A stretch of DNA of 64,000 nucleotides from Arthrobacter sp. PGP41 (GTDB lineage: Bacteria; Actinomycetota; Actinomycetes; Actinomycetales; Micrococcaceae). Positions 14,916 to 23,991 of the stretch are shown in pieces. Position 1 is the stretch's first letter; each line of letters opens with the position of its first letter. Made by a program: the position numbers and the translations under genes. The stretch spans positions 3,968,001 through 4,032,000 of the forward strand of contig NZ_CP026514.1 in assembly GCF_002953935.1 (NCBI RefSeq), read 5' to 3'. A model generated the notes under the pieces. It did not search any database. It was not told the origin of the DNA and saw only the letters and a program-made list of their open reading frames with translations.

Positions 14916-16670
14916 ATGAAGGGCTTAGTACGGCCTAATAATGTCGGACCCCCTCACGATGATGGAGGTATGGAATCGAGCGCGGCGGTGGTGCAGGCGG
15001 AGGAAGCGGTTGACGCTTCTGTCGCTGCGTTTATGGCTGCGCTTGGTGAAAGTTACTCCGCTTCCGGTTGTTTTGGCGAAGGCGGGCCTGCCGCTTCCGG
15101 TGACGGTGACGCCGGCGTTCTCGGTGATGATCCGTTGCAGCGGGTTGTTGATGCGGCCTTGGACGTCCTGGGCGGGGTGGCGCGGTCGGAAGCGAAGTTG
15201 GCGGCGGCGAAGGCGCTGGCTGCGGCGGTCCTGGCCGGGGCCACAAGGGCGATGAATCCTCCGCCCGGATCCCCTTACGAGGCTACGGCGCAGGACCGGA
15301 GCCTGGTGGCCGAGGTCGGGTGTGCGCTGGCCATCGGTGATCGGGCCGCCGGTGCTTTGCTGGCTGAAGCCCATGCGCTGACCACCTCGCTGCCCCGGAC
15401 GCTGGCGGCGTTGCAGGCCGGGACCATCTCCTGGGCACATGCGCGGACCATGGTGGACCAGGCTGTACGCCTTGACCCGTCCGCGGCAGCGGCCCTGGAG
15501 GCGCACTTCCTGGACCCGGAGGCACCTGACGTGGAGGCACCTGATGTGGAGGCACCTGGTGCGGTGCGCGGGTGTCCGATGGGGGAGATGCCCGCCTACC
15601 GGTTCAAGGCCAAGGCCCGTACTTGGCGGGAACGGCACCATCCGGAGAGCCTGGAGAAGCGGCACGCCAAGTCGGCGGCGGACCGGCGGGTGGAATACTG
15701 GCCGGACAATGACGGGATGGCCTGGATTGCCGCGTACCTTCCCGCGGACCAGGCCTCGGCGGTCTGGAACCGGCTCACGGCACTCTCCCGGGGCCTGCAG
15801 GGACCGGACGAGGCCCGCACCCTGACCCAGCTAAGGGCCGACAGTTTCGCCGCAGGGCTTCTCAACGCAGGGCTCCTCGGCGGCACCGGCAGCGGAGGCA
15901 ACGGGACTGCCTCGCCCCGGGCCGAGGTCCTGGTCACCGTGCCCGTGTTCTCGCTGATGGGCCTCACCGGGGAACCGGCCATGCTGGACGGGTACGGGCC
16001 CATCCCGGCGTCCATGGCCCGGGATCTCGTCGCCGGCGGTGCGAACTCTTTCTACCGGGTGCTGGTGGACCCGCGGGACGGGGCGCCGCTGGAAATCGGC
16101 CGTACCAGCTACCGGGTCAGCAAGGCGATGCGGAACTGGCTCAGGCTAAGGGACGGCAAATGCCCCTTCCCCGGCTGCAGCAACCACTCCCTCGACAACG
16201 AGGCCGACCACCTCCTCGCCTGGCACAACGGCGGCACCACCGGGATCAGCAACCTCGGCCAGCCCTGCCCGAAACACCACAAACTCCGGCACACCAGCGC
16301 CTGGAAACCCACACCAGCCACCAAGGACGAACCACCCGGCTGGACCTCACCCACCGGCCGCCACTACACAAGCGAACACCAGGACTGGGAACCACCACGA
16401 TGGCCGGAAGGGCATGCGGGACTACGGAACGCATCTTCAGCGGCTAGGCCGAAGAGTCAGGACTTGTACGTGCCCGAGTACTTCAACATGCCCGACGACC
16501 TTGAGGTACCTGCGTGCTTTGCACTGCCGGAAGAGTTTGACCTGGTGAAGGACCTGGACCTCCCGGATTTCGATGTGCCCGAAGACCCTGGCCCTTCCGA
16601 AGACGAACTGCCGAAGGACCCGTTTCCGGAATGGCACCTCTGGCTCAGCGAATTCGTCTCGGTCCCCTAA
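14916..16670 (+). CDS. DUF222 / HNH endonuclease domain protein
   Basis: 584 residues. An N-terminal DUF222 region (about 60-370, with ALQAGTISWAHARTMVDQA and YLPADQASAVWNRLTALSRG) is followed by an HNH nuclease motif at about 410-455: CPFPGCSNHSLDNEADHLLAWHN, then CPKHHKLRH. Such proteins occur in many copies in Micrococcales genomes and may be linked to mobile or selfish elements; their role is unknown. Residues about 201-216 hold a tandem repeat (EAPDV). The C-terminal 70 residues are unusually acidic and Pro-rich. The start is uncertain: ATG 14916 lacks a ribosome-binding site, while ATG 14970 has GGAGGT immediately before it. Confidence 0.85.
   Translation: MKGLVRPNNVGPPHDDGGMESSAAVVQAEEAVDASVAAFMAALGESYSASGCFGEGGPAASGDGDAGVLGDDPLQRVVDAALDVLGGVARSEAKLAAAKALAAAVLAGATRAMNPPPGSPYEATAQDRSLVAEVGCALAIGDRAAGALLAEAHALTTSLPRTLAALQAGTISWAHARTMVDQAVRLDPSAAAALEAHFLDPEAPDVEAPDVEAPGAVRGCPMGEMPAYRFKAKARTWRERHHPESLEKRHAKSAADRRVEYWPDNDGMAWIAAYLPADQASAVWNRLTALSRGLQGPDEARTLTQLRADSFAAGLLNAGLLGGTGSGGNGTASPRAEVLVTVPVFSLMGLTGEPAMLDGYGPIPASMARDLVAGGANSFYRVLVDPRDGAPLEIGRTSYRVSKAMRNWLRLRDGKCPFPGCSNHSLDNEADHLLAWHNGGTTGISNLGQPCPKHHKLRHTSAWKPTPATKDEPPGWTSPTGRHYTSEHQDWEPPRWPEGHAGLRNASSAARPKSQDLYVPEYFNMPDDLEVPACFALPEEFDLVKDLDLPDFDVPEDPGPSEDELPKDPFPEWHLWLSEFVSVP
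15518..15562 (+). repeat. 15-bp tandem repeat x3 inside the HNH gene
   Basis: Unit GGAGGCACCTGAYGT at 15518, 15533 and 15548; the third copy diverges at its end. It encodes EAPDV-EAPDV-EAPGA in a linker and could vary in copy number by slippage without shifting frame. Confidence 0.85.
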
Positions 16671-16702
16671 CCTACGCCTTTCTGCCCCCAAACCACTGCC
16701 CG

Positions 16703-17932
16703 CTAGGACTGCCTGACGCGCAGCAGTTCCGGGGCTTCGTCCACCTTTGAAAGATCCAGCCCGCCGCGCATGGTCACGTCAACTGCGTGCTTTACCACTG
16801 CATCGAAGCCAAGGTCTCCGCCTTGCGACGCGGACAGGACTTTGTCCCGGACCCTCCGCTGTTCGGCAGCTCCTGTACCGCGCGCAATGATGTCCTCCAC
16901 CCCTTGCCGGGCCAGGGCAAGTTCGCCCTGTTCCTGCAGTACCGGGGCGACGTAGTCCACCAGCGAGCGCACCACGTCAGCAGCCCTCGCCGGACGGAAC
17001 GTGCCAAAGTCAAGCAGTTCCCCGCACAGGCCCGCACTGCTCGCCTGCCAGGATGCCATGCGCAAAAGCACCGTGGGCACGGGGGCAGGATCGACGCCGT
17101 CCTGCCACTCCCGGCTCGCAGTCTCCACCAAGGCGCGCACCAGGACAGCAATAAGTGCGGCGTCCTCAGCGCGGAGGCACACATCGGCTACGCGGACTTC
17201 CACCGTGGGATGGTTGCGGGAGAGCCGGGCGTCAAAATACAACATGCCCTCATCCAGCATGACCCCGCTGTCCAGGAGCCGCGTGACCACCCGTCGGTAC
17301 GCGGAGTAAGTGCCATAGATACCCGTGGGCCCGGCCGTCGGCCACCGGTTCCAGGCCTGGGTCCGGTAGCTCTCAAAGCCGGTCTGGATGCCGTTCCAGA
17401 AAGGTGAATTGGCACTCAAGGCGGTAAGGACGGCGAGCTTGTCACGGATACGGTCCAGGACGGCCACGCCTTCGTCGTGCGACTCAATGTAGGTGTGCAC
17501 ATGGAAGCCGCACGTCAGCTGCTCCTGGGCGGTCAGGCCAAAGCGCTCAAGCATCCGCGCGTAGCGGGGGTCCGGAGTGGTGTGGCTGGCCAAGCCCAGC
17601 GGCGAGGTGGCCAGGGCTGCCACCCGGGCATGGTTTTTCTGGGCTGCCTTATCCGCCAGTGCCCGCCCGGCGCGGATCTGTTCCAGGAGTTCACGGTACT
17701 CCAGGCAGGGCCGGGTCTGGGTTTCGATCTGTTCCAGCTTGAGCTCGGCGCTCAGGCCCATTTCGTCGTCGTCGTAAACGGTTTTGTCTTCCGTCTCCAG
17801 AAGGCGGGGGTCGTCCGGCGCGTCGTCGGCGGCCATTCGGCGGCCGGACAGCAGCGCGTCCGCCAGGGCAAGCGGCTCCCCGCTCTCCGGATCAACGATC
17901 AGGAGCTCTTCCTCGACGCCGAAAGTTCGCAT
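16703..17932 (-). CDS. Glutamate-cysteine ligase family 2 (YbdK-type carboxylate-amine ligase)
   Basis: 409-residue GCS2 enzyme: N-terminal [14 protein letters not shown], acidic metal-binding [19 protein letters not shown], and [21 protein letters not shown]. The family forms gamma-glutamyl-cysteine or related amide bonds with ATP. Micrococcaceae use mycothiol, not glutathione, so the true product may be another gamma-glutamyl compound. ATG 17932 is chosen with GGAG 9 nt upstream; TTG 17950 is possible but less likely. It lies downstream of the HTH-MurA gene on the same strand (67 bp apart) and may be co-transcribed with it. Confidence 0.85.
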   Translation of the reverse strand: MRTFGVEEELLIVDPESGEPLALADALLSGRRMAADDAPDDPRLLETEDKTVYDDDEMGLSAELKLEQIETQTRPCLEYRELLEQIRAGRALADKAAQKNHARVAALATSPLGLASHTTPDPRYARMLERFGLTAQEQLTCGFHVHTYIESHDEGVAVLDRIRDKLAVLTALSANSPFWNGIQTGFESYRTQAWNRWPTAGPTGIYGTYSAYRRVVTRLLDSGVMLDEGMLYFDARLSRNHPTVEVRVADVCLRAEDAALIAVLVRALVETASREWQDGVDPAPVPTVLLRMASWQASSAGLCGELLDFGTFRPARAADVVRSLVDYVAPVLQEQGELALARQGVEDIIARGTGAAEQRRVRDKVLSASQGGDLGFDAVVKHAVDVTMRGGLDLSKVDEAPELLRVRQS

Positions 17933-17999
17933 ACCGACATTCTCCGACAACAGGGACGAAATTGAGGGTCAACAGCACTTCATGACGAAGCGTGAATGG

Positions 18000-19523
18000 T
18001 TAGTCCTGGAAGTATTCCACTTTCGCCCCGATGGTGTTGAGCCGTTCCGCCAGGTCCTCGTAGCCGCGCTCGATGACATAGATGTTCCGCAACTCGGACA
18101 CTCCCCGCGCGGCAAGCATCGCCAACAGCAGGCACGCTGCCGGGCGGAGCGCTGGCGGACAGCCAACCTCGGCGGCGCGCCACCTGGTGGGGCCGTTGAC
18201 GTAGATCCGGTGCGGGTCAAGGAGCTGCACCTGGGCGCCCAGCCGGTTCAGCTCGGTCAGGTAGATGGCGCGGTTTTCGTACACCCAGTCGTGGATCATG
18301 GTCTGGCCATGGGCGTTCGCCGCGATGACCGCAAAGAAGGGCAGGTTGTCGATGTTTAGCCCGGGGAACGGCATCGGATGGATCTTGTCCTCCGGAGCAC
18401 GCAACTCGGAAGGCTTGGTGGTGACGTCCACCAGCCGGGTCCGGCCGTTGCGGGCCGTGTATTCGCCCGAGATCTCCAACTGCTGCCCCATTTGCCCCAG
18501 GGTTGCCAACTCGATTTCCATGAACTCGATCGGCACGCGCCGGATGGTCACCTCCGAGTTGGTGACAATCCCGGCGGTAATCAGGCTCATGGCCTCGATG
18601 GGATCCTCCGACGGGAAGTACTCAATCTCGGCATCGATTGATGGTCGCCCGGTGATCTTCAGGGTGGTGGTCCCCACCCCCTCGATAACCACCCCCAGCA
18701 TCTCCAGGTAGAAGCAGAGGTCCTGCACCATGTAATTGGGGCTGGCATTCCGGATAACAGTGGTGCCTTCGCGGTGGGCTGCGGCCATGATGGCGTTCTC
18801 GGTGACGGTGTCGCCGCGCTCAGTCAGGACAAAGGAGCGGTCCCGGGTGTCCGCGGACGGGGCCTGCACCTCGTAGAAGCCCGCCGTCGCTTCCACCGAG
18901 AGTCCGAACTGGCGCAGTGCCTGCATGTGCGGCTCCACCGTCCGGGTACCAAGATCACAGCCGCCCGCATACGGAAGCTTGTACCTGGCTGACTCAGCGA
19001 GCAGGGGTCCCAGCAACATGATGACGCTCCGCGTGCGGCGTGCGGCGTCAACGTCCATCGCGCCCAGGTCCAGGACCGCCGGGCGGCGGAGCCGCAGGTC
19101 GGTGTCGTTGAGCCAGGTGCATTCCACACCGATGCTGGTCAGGACTTCAACGATCCTGTTCACTTCTTCGATGCGTGCAAGGCGGCGAAGAATGGTGGTT
19201 CCCCGGTTGATGAGGCTGGCGCACAGCAAAGCCACTCCGGCGTTCTTGCTGCTGTTGACGTCCACCGAACCCGAAAGGGTGCGCCCGCCTTCAACGCGCA
19301 GGTGGGTCATCTGCGGCTTGCCCACGTTCACGATGCTCCTGTCGAAGATCGCTTCAAGGCGCTGGATCATTTTCAGGCTCAGGTTCTGCTTGCCCTGTTC
19401 CATGCGGGCAACGGCGCTCTGGCTCGTCCCCAGCTCGGCAGCCAACTGTCCTTGGGTCCAGCCCTTCTCGGCCCGGGCATCCCTCAACATGGCGGCAACG
19501 TGTTCAGCGGTTTCCTGCGTCAT
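18000..19523 (-). CDS. XRE-type HTH domain fused to a MurA-like enolpyruvyl transferase
   Basis: 507 residues. Residues about 9-62 are an XRE/Cro helix-turn-helix (MLRDARAEKGWTQGQLAAEL, then SQSAVARMEQGKQNLSLKMI). Residues about 71-507 form a UDP-N-acetylglucosamine 1-carboxyvinyltransferase. The key MurA residues are kept: Lys93 in VNSSKNAGV (equivalent of Lys22) and Cys189 in AGGCDLGTRTVEPH (equivalent of Cys115, the phosphoenolpyruvate/fosfomycin site). So it may be an active enzyme that also binds DNA, or a regulator sensing UDP-GlcNAc/PEP. It is not the usual housekeeping MurA (about 420-430 residues). ATG 19523; no ribosome-binding site is seen. Confidence 0.88.
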   Translation of the reverse strand: MTQETAEHVAAMLRDARAEKGWTQGQLAAELGTSQSAVARMEQGKQNLSLKMIQRLEAIFDRSIVNVGKPQMTHLRVEGGRTLSGSVDVNSSKNAGVALLCASLINRGTTILRRLARIEEVNRIVEVLTSIGVECTWLNDTDLRLRRPAVLDLGAMDVDAARRTRSVIMLLGPLLAESARYKLPYAGGCDLGTRTVEPHMQALRQFGLSVEATAGFYEVQAPSADTRDRSFVLTERGDTVTENAIMAAAHREGTTVIRNASPNYMVQDLCFYLEMLGVVIEGVGTTTLKITGRPSIDAEIEYFPSEDPIEAMSLITAGIVTNSEVTIRRVPIEFMEIELATLGQMGQQLEISGEYTARNGRTRLVDVTTKPSELRAPEDKIHPMPFPGLNIDNLPFFAVIAANAHGQTMIHDWVYENRAIYLTELNRLGAQVQLLDPHRIYVNGPTRWRAAEVGCPPALRPAACLLLAMLAARGVSELRNIYVIERGYEDLAERLNTIGAKVEYFQD

Positions 19524-19530
19524 ACTCAAG

Positions 19531-19543
19531 TTTATATCATAAA
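19531..19543. promoter_or_regulatory. Palindrome next to the HTH-MurA start (possible autoregulatory site)
   Basis: TTTAT ATC ATAAA, 8 bp upstream of ATG 19523 and overlapping a -10-like TATGAT on the minus strand. Position fits autoregulation by the fused HTH; this is inferred. Confidence 0.4.
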
Positions 19544-19688
19544 TGAGTTAAGCGCCCCGGTTATCCGGCCTAATCAGCAGCCGCCGAAGAGCGTTTACCC
19601 GAACGATGCGATCGAAGGGCGTCGGATTCCTTGACCGAGCCCTTCAAGGGCGGGAGACTGACGCTGGTCCAACGGCAAGGGAGGCAGT

Positions 19689-20088
19689 ATGCGCCGAACA
19701 CCAGCACCGCCCATGCCAGGTAGCGGGGCATTTCCGGCCCGGAGCACTCGGAGCGTGCCAGGAATGGCGGCACTGTTACTCGCGGCCCAGCTCCTCATCT
19801 GCGGCTCGCCAGCGTACGCGGCGCCCTCCCCGGGAGAGGGAGTGCAATCGCTCCTTGGCTGGATGTGGAGACCGAAAACAGCTGGTCGTACACGGACAAG
19901 GACGCCAACCGGACAGAACTGTCAGCGGGTCGAGCAACCTTTACTCACTCCCGAGCTGGCCGGCAGGATCCCGGAACGCGTAAGGAGCAGCGATGGCCAG
20001 TGCGTCTGCGCCCCTCACCGGCGGCGGCGAGGTGGAGTTGACCCAGTTTGTATCGAGGGGTTCCGACTACGACTCTTCGTGCCCGTAG
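19689..20088 (+). pseudogene. Probable frameshifted gene for a small secreted protein
   Basis: A strong ribosome-binding site (AAGGGAGG, 4-5 nt before ATG 19689) starts a reading frame with a clear signal peptide (GMAALLLAAQLLICGSPAYA, cleavage after AYA near residue 44). Soon after, the frame turns Arg-rich and implausible. A neighbouring frame carries protein-like DVETENSWSYTDKDANRTEL (from about 19862). A third, with its own AAGGAG and ATG 19993, encodes MASASAPLTGGGEVELTQ and ends at 20088. This looks like one or two small genes broken by indels. If read straight through, the first frame would give 174 residues ending at 20213, inside the ECF gene on the other strand. Confidence 0.4.
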
Positions 20089-20101
20089 GCCTGGCCGGCT
20101 G

Positions 20102-20902
20102 TCAGTTCCCCAGCCACACCATGTTCCAGGTGCCCAGGGAGACGGAGGCAAAAACCGCTGTTGCCGCCATCACCACACCGCCGGCAATAACCCACGCATC
20201 CAACACGCTGTAGGTCGATTCGCGGGCCCACGTCCGGCGGCCGCCGCCAAAGCCGCGGGCTTCCATGGTCACCGCGAGCCTCGAGGCCCGGCGGATCGCC
20301 TGGACCAGCAGCCCGAAGCTCTGCCCCAGCGTCGCCTTCACGCGCTGCAGGGCACTGCCGCGGGAACCCACCCCCCGCGCGCGGCGGGCCATCCCGATGG
20401 TCTGCCATTCTTCGGCCATCAGGCCCACCAGCCGCATGGCGGCGAGGGTTCCCAGCACGAACCGGTGCGGGAGGCGCGCCTTCTGCGCCAGCGCATCAGC
20501 GAGGTCTGTGGGGTCGGTGCAGCTCATCAGCAGCACTGCCGGCAGGGCAATCGCCAGCCCCCGCAGCGTGAAGCCCACGCCCAGCTCCAGGGACCCTTCG
20601 CTCATGGTCCAGATGCCGACGTCGACCAGCGTCTTTCCGCTGTCCGGCGCCAGGATGGAGGTGCTCCAGCCTCCCACTGCGGCGGCGAGGATCAGCGGCC
20701 AGCCGCGCTGCCACAGCAGGGCGGGCGTCAGGCCGGCCAGGGGAAACAGCAGGACTTCAAAGGCCAGCGCCACCGATGCGGACACCCAGTCGATGGAGAG
20801 TGCCAGCACGGCCGTGATGAGGAAGACGGCGGCGAACTTGCTGAGGGGGTTCGCCCTGGCCAGCAGCGCATTGTTGCCGCGCAGGTTCAGCTCCTGCCTC
20901 AT
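20102..20902 (-). CDS. ykoC: ECF transporter T component (YkoC-like)
   Basis: 266-residue integral membrane coupling protein of an energy-coupling-factor importer. It has five or six hydrophobic helices and the two Ala-Arg-Gly coupling motifs, ARRARGVG and MEARGFGGG, that dock onto the ATPases. Last gene of a three-gene unit under a TPP riboswitch; its ATG overlaps the stop of the ATPase gene (ATGA at 20899-20902). With YkoD and YkoE it should import a thiamine precursor (HMP) or thiamine. Confidence 0.88.
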   Translation of the reverse strand: MRQELNLRGNNALLARANPLSKFAAVFLITAVLALSIDWVSASVALAFEVLLFPLAGLTPALLWQRGWPLILAAAVGGWSTSILAPDSGKTLVDVGIWTMSEGSLELGVGFTLRGLAIALPAVLLMSCTDPTDLADALAQKARLPHRFVLGTLAAMRLVGLMAEEWQTIGMARRARGVGSRGSALQRVKATLGQSFGLLVQAIRRASRLAVTMEARGFGGGRRTWARESTYSVLDAWVIAGGVVMAATAVFASVSLGTWNMVWLGN

Positions 20903-22455
20903 GGTGCCGCCGTTTCCGCCGGAGCCATCCGCAGTTCCGTTCCGCCCAGCGCGGCCGTGAACTCGGCGTCATGGGTCACGGAGACCACGGCGGTGCCGCC
21001 GTCCAGCAGCTCGGACAGGAAGGATGCCAGCTCCGCCCACGTGTTGGCATCCTGGCCGAACGTAGGCTCGTCCAGGACCAGCACCTGGGGATGCGCAGCC
21101 AGGACCGTCGCCACGGACAGCCGCCGCTTCTCCCCGCCCGAAAGCGTGTAGGGGTTGGCGTCCACAAGGTGGGTGAGCCGCAGGCGCTCCAGCAGCTCGT
21201 CCACGCGCTCCCCGCCATGGCCAAGGTGCCGTGGGCCAAACATCAGTTCGTCCAGCACCTTCCCGGTGACGAACTGGTGCTCGGGTTCCTGGAACACGGT
21301 GCCGATCCGCTCGATGAGCTGCTCGGCTTTCCACTTGTACGGGTCTATTCCGGCGCCGCGGCTCAGGTCCAGCGTGGCCGAAACCTTCCCGGCCACGGGT
21401 TCGAGAAGCCCGGCGAGCGTCAGGGCAAGCGTGGACTTCCCTGCCCCGTTCGGCCCCGTCACCGCCAAGGCCTGCCCGGCACGGACCTGGGCGGAAATAT
21501 CCGCCTGCACGGGTACCGGCGGCACCTTCCGGAAGCCGCTGCGCCCCGCCCGTTCACGGGACACCGCCAGCTCCTCGGCAGCGAGCAGGAGGCCACCCGT
21601 CCCCCGGGCCGGATCCGCCGCACGCAGCCGGGTGTCCGGGACATAGCCGGGCACCCACACCCCGGCGGCAATCAGCATGCTCCGGGCTTCCCTGAGCACT
21701 TGGTCCGGCGGGCCGTCCAGCAGCACGGCGTCCTTCGCGTCGGTGCCGGGCTGCAGCACCACAATCCGGTCCACCAGGTCCTTCCACACGGACACCCGGT
21801 GCTCCACCACCACCAGCGTGGCGCCGGTTTTGTCCAGGCATCGCGCCACGGCGTCGCGGACCTCCAGCACGCCGGCCGGGTCCAGGTTCGCCGTCGGCTC
21901 GTCCAGCAGGATGAGACCGGGACGCATGGCAAGGATGCCCGCGAGCGCCAGCCGCTGTTTCTGCCCGCCGGAGAGTACCGACGTTGGATGGTCCAGCGGG
22001 AGGTGGGAAAGTCCGACGTCGTCCAGCGCCTCGTGCACGCGGCTCCAGATGGCGTGGCGGGGCACGGCGAGGTTCTCGGCGCCGAAGGCGGCGTCGTCAC
22101 CCACGCGGGACAGGACCACCTGCGTTTCGGGGTCCTGCTGCATGAGGCCGGCGCGCCCGCGCTGCTCGCGGGGGGAGGCTCCGTCAACCAGCAGCGAACC
22201 CGACTCGTCGGAATCGCCGGCCGCGCCGCCGTCGTCGTCCACATCCCCCAGGACCCCCGCCAAAGCATGGAGGAGGGTGGACTTGCCTGCGCCGGAAGGC
22301 CCCAACAGCAGCACCCGCTCTCCCGGGCGGATGTCCAGGTCGAGGGCATGGACCGCCGGCTTGGCGCGCCCGGCATGCCGCCAGCCCCAGCCGCGGGCCG
22401 CGACGGCGGCGGGACGCACTGCGGTGGGCGCGCCCTGGCGGGAAGGTGCGGACAT
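20899..22455 (-). CDS. ykoD: ECF transporter ATPase with two fused ABC domains (YkoD-like)
   Basis: 518 residues carrying two complete ATPase domains. The first has Walker A LLGPSGAGKST, signature LSGGQKQRLALAG and Walker B LILLDEPT; the second has VTGPNGAGKST, LSGGEKRRLSVAT and VLVLDEPT. The start is ATG 22455, whose A is shared with the TGA stop of ykoE (TGATG), so translation is coupled; a longer reading upstream overlaps ykoE and is not real. Energises uptake by the YkoE/YkoC membrane parts. Confidence 0.9.
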   Translation of the reverse strand: MSAPSRQGAPTAVRPAAVAARGWGWRHAGRAKPAVHALDLDIRPGERVLLLGPSGAGKSTLLHALAGVLGDVDDDGGAAGDSDESGSLLVDGASPREQRGRAGLMQQDPETQVVLSRVGDDAAFGAENLAVPRHAIWSRVHEALDDVGLSHLPLDHPTSVLSGGQKQRLALAGILAMRPGLILLDEPTANLDPAGVLEVRDAVARCLDKTGATLVVVEHRVSVWKDLVDRIVVLQPGTDAKDAVLLDGPPDQVLREARSMLIAAGVWVPGYVPDTRLRAADPARGTGGLLLAAEELAVSRERAGRSGFRKVPPVPVQADISAQVRAGQALAVTGPNGAGKSTLALTLAGLLEPVAGKVSATLDLSRGAGIDPYKWKAEQLIERIGTVFQEPEHQFVTGKVLDELMFGPRHLGHGGERVDELLERLRLTHLVDANPYTLSGGEKRRLSVATVLAAHPQVLVLDEPTFGQDANTWAELASFLSELLDGGTAVVSVTHDAEFTAALGGTELRMAPAETAAP

Positions 22456-23078
22456 CAGGAGAAGACAGGCTCCGTTGCTGCCTTCCGCGACGCGAACGAG
22501 CTCAGGACTCCGGTCCTGGCCAGCCCGCGGGTGGCGATCCATGACAGGGCGCCGGCGATAATCGCGCCGGAGATGGCGGTGAAGACGATGTACACCAGCT
22601 TGTCCCCGCCGGAGTAGGCGATGTTCCAGCCCCACGGAGCGAAGGAGTCGTTGAGGCCGCAGAAGAGACCGGCGGCGGCACCGGCCAGCAGTGCCACGGG
22701 CAGGTTGAACTTCCGGTACACGAAGATGGCGAAGATGATCTCGGCGCCGAGGCCCTGGACGAAGCCGGAGAACAGCACGGAAGCCCCGTACTGGGACCCC
22801 ATGAGCAGCTCACCGGTGGCGGCTACCGTCTCGCAGAACAGCGCGGCGCCGGGCTTGCGGATGATGAGCATGCCCAGCACGGCCGGGATCATCCAGCCGC
22901 CGGCGATCAGGCCGGTCAGTGGCGGGTAGGTGGCGTTCATGGGGCCGGACACTGCGGCCGCGCCCTGGGACCAGGCCCAGAAAATGACGCCGCCGGCAAT
23001 GGCAATGAGGGCCGCCACCACGATGTCCACGACTCGCCAGGACTTGCTGCTGGTCTTCTTGACTGCTGTTGTTGCCAT
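22455..23078 (-). CDS. ykoE: ECF transporter substrate-binding S component, YkoE family
   Basis: 207 residues, six or so membrane helices, matching the YkoE family (hydroxymethylpyrimidine/thiamine uptake): MIPAVLGMLIIRKPGAALFC, GFVQGLGAEIIFAIFVYRKF and NDSFAPWGWNIAYSGGDKLV. ATG 23078 has AGGAGG 5 nt upstream. First gene of the unit, about 80 bp downstream of a TPP riboswitch, which confirms the thiamine link. Confidence 0.92.
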   Translation of the reverse strand: MATTAVKKTSSKSWRVVDIVVAALIAIAGGVIFWAWSQGAAAVSGPMNATYPPLTGLIAGGWMIPAVLGMLIIRKPGAALFCETVAATGELLMGSQYGASVLFSGFVQGLGAEIIFAIFVYRKFNLPVALLAGAAAGLFCGLNDSFAPWGWNIAYSGGDKLVYIVFTAISGAIIAGALSWIATRGLARTGVLSSFASRKAATEPVFS

Positions 23079-23157
23079 GTGATCCTCCTGAGGAACAGGA
23101 GGGGAAAGTGGACGCGGCTGCCGGCTATGCTGCCGCTGCGCGCACTTCGAGAACTCG

Positions 23158-23275
23158 ACTCCCTTGCGCCGGTACTAACCGGATCAGGTTCGAGGGTCTG
23201 CGGCTGCCCGCACTCTCAGCGCCCACCTGCGGATCCTGGCATTGCCAGTGATGCCCGACGGCGGCGCTCCCCTGT
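23158..23275 (-). ncRNA. TPP riboswitch (THI element)
   Basis: Read on the minus strand: AGGGGAGC... CTGAGAGTG, then GACCCTCGAACCTGATCCGG, TTAGTACCGGCGCAAGGGAG. These are the invariant blocks of the thiamine-pyrophosphate aptamer. It precedes ykoE by about 80 nt and should switch the transporter off when TPP is ample. Confidence 0.95.
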
Positions 23276-23355
23276 CGTTGAATGTTGCTTTTGCTTGAAA
23301 TGATTCGTTGCAGAAATACCCTGTTGGGCGTTGCCAGTTTACACCGCGGCGGGGG

Positions 23356-23361
23356 TAGATT
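23356..23361 (+). promoter_or_regulatory. -10 hexamer TAGATT, leaderless layout for the HbpS-like gene
   Basis: TAGATT, 7 nt, ATG 23369. Confidence 0.5.
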
Positions 23362-23368
23362 GTGGGCC

Positions 23369-23911
23369 ATGGCTGCCAATCCCCCGCATGTGACCGACTT
23401 CGACCCGGATTCCGATGCCATCCAGCCGGAGGGATCTTTGGCGGCACTGATCGCCCGGATTGAAGGCGAAGTCCGGGAACTGCAGTTTCCCGGCTTCTCC
23501 CTGGACGACTCCCTGAACCTGGGACTGCTCCTGGTGGAGCTGGGGAAGGAGCGCGGGCTGCCTATCGCGATTGACATCACCAAGGGCCAGCAGGTGCTGT
23601 TCCATGCGGCCCTGCCCGGTGCGACGCCGGATAACGATCACTGGATCCGGGCGAAGCAGCGCACTGCGGCACGGTACGAGATCCCCTCACTGCTGGTGGG
23701 ATTGCGCGGCCGGCTTCGCGGCGGCCGGATCGAGGACCAGGGCTGGTTCGACCAGCGCCGGTACGCCGCGCACGGCGGCTCCTTCCCGCTGTACGTCACC
23801 GGAGTGGGCGCCGTGGCCACTGTTACGGTTTCGGGGCTTCCCCAGGTGCAGGATCACGACCTGGTGGTCGAGGCCCTGCGTGAAATCCTCCGCTCCGCGG
23901 GAGCGGACTGA
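23369..23911 (+). CDS. HbpS/UPF0303-type heme-degrading domain protein
   Basis: 180-residue protein of the HbpS-like/GlcG family (UPF0303): SLNLGLLLVELGKERGLPIA, IDITKGQQVLFHAALPGATP and HGGSFPLYVTGVGAVATVTV. Members bind or degrade heme or sense redox; some are secreted, but no signal peptide is seen here, so it acts in the cytoplasm. The ATG at 23369 is supported by the -10 box 7 nt upstream. Stands alone, divergent from the thiamine transporter. Confidence 0.82.
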   Translation: MAANPPHVTDFDPDSDAIQPEGSLAALIARIEGEVRELQFPGFSLDDSLNLGLLLVELGKERGLPIAIDITKGQQVLFHAALPGATPDNDHWIRAKQRTAARYEIPSLLVGLRGRLRGGRIEDQGWFDQRRYAAHGGSFPLYVTGVGAVATVTVSGLPQVQDHDLVVEALREILRSAGAD

Positions 23912-23991
23912 TGCCATGCTGGCGGAGCGACCCGCACGCTGGACGCACGTCCACCCGGCAGCAGAAACACAAAGGCTGCTTAGCATTTATT

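Noticed and set aside
14916..16670. HNH/DUF222 gene considered as evidence of a mobile element or intron
   Set aside because: No terminal repeats, target duplications, integrase or reverse transcriptase nearby; such genes are ordinary chromosomal residents in this group.
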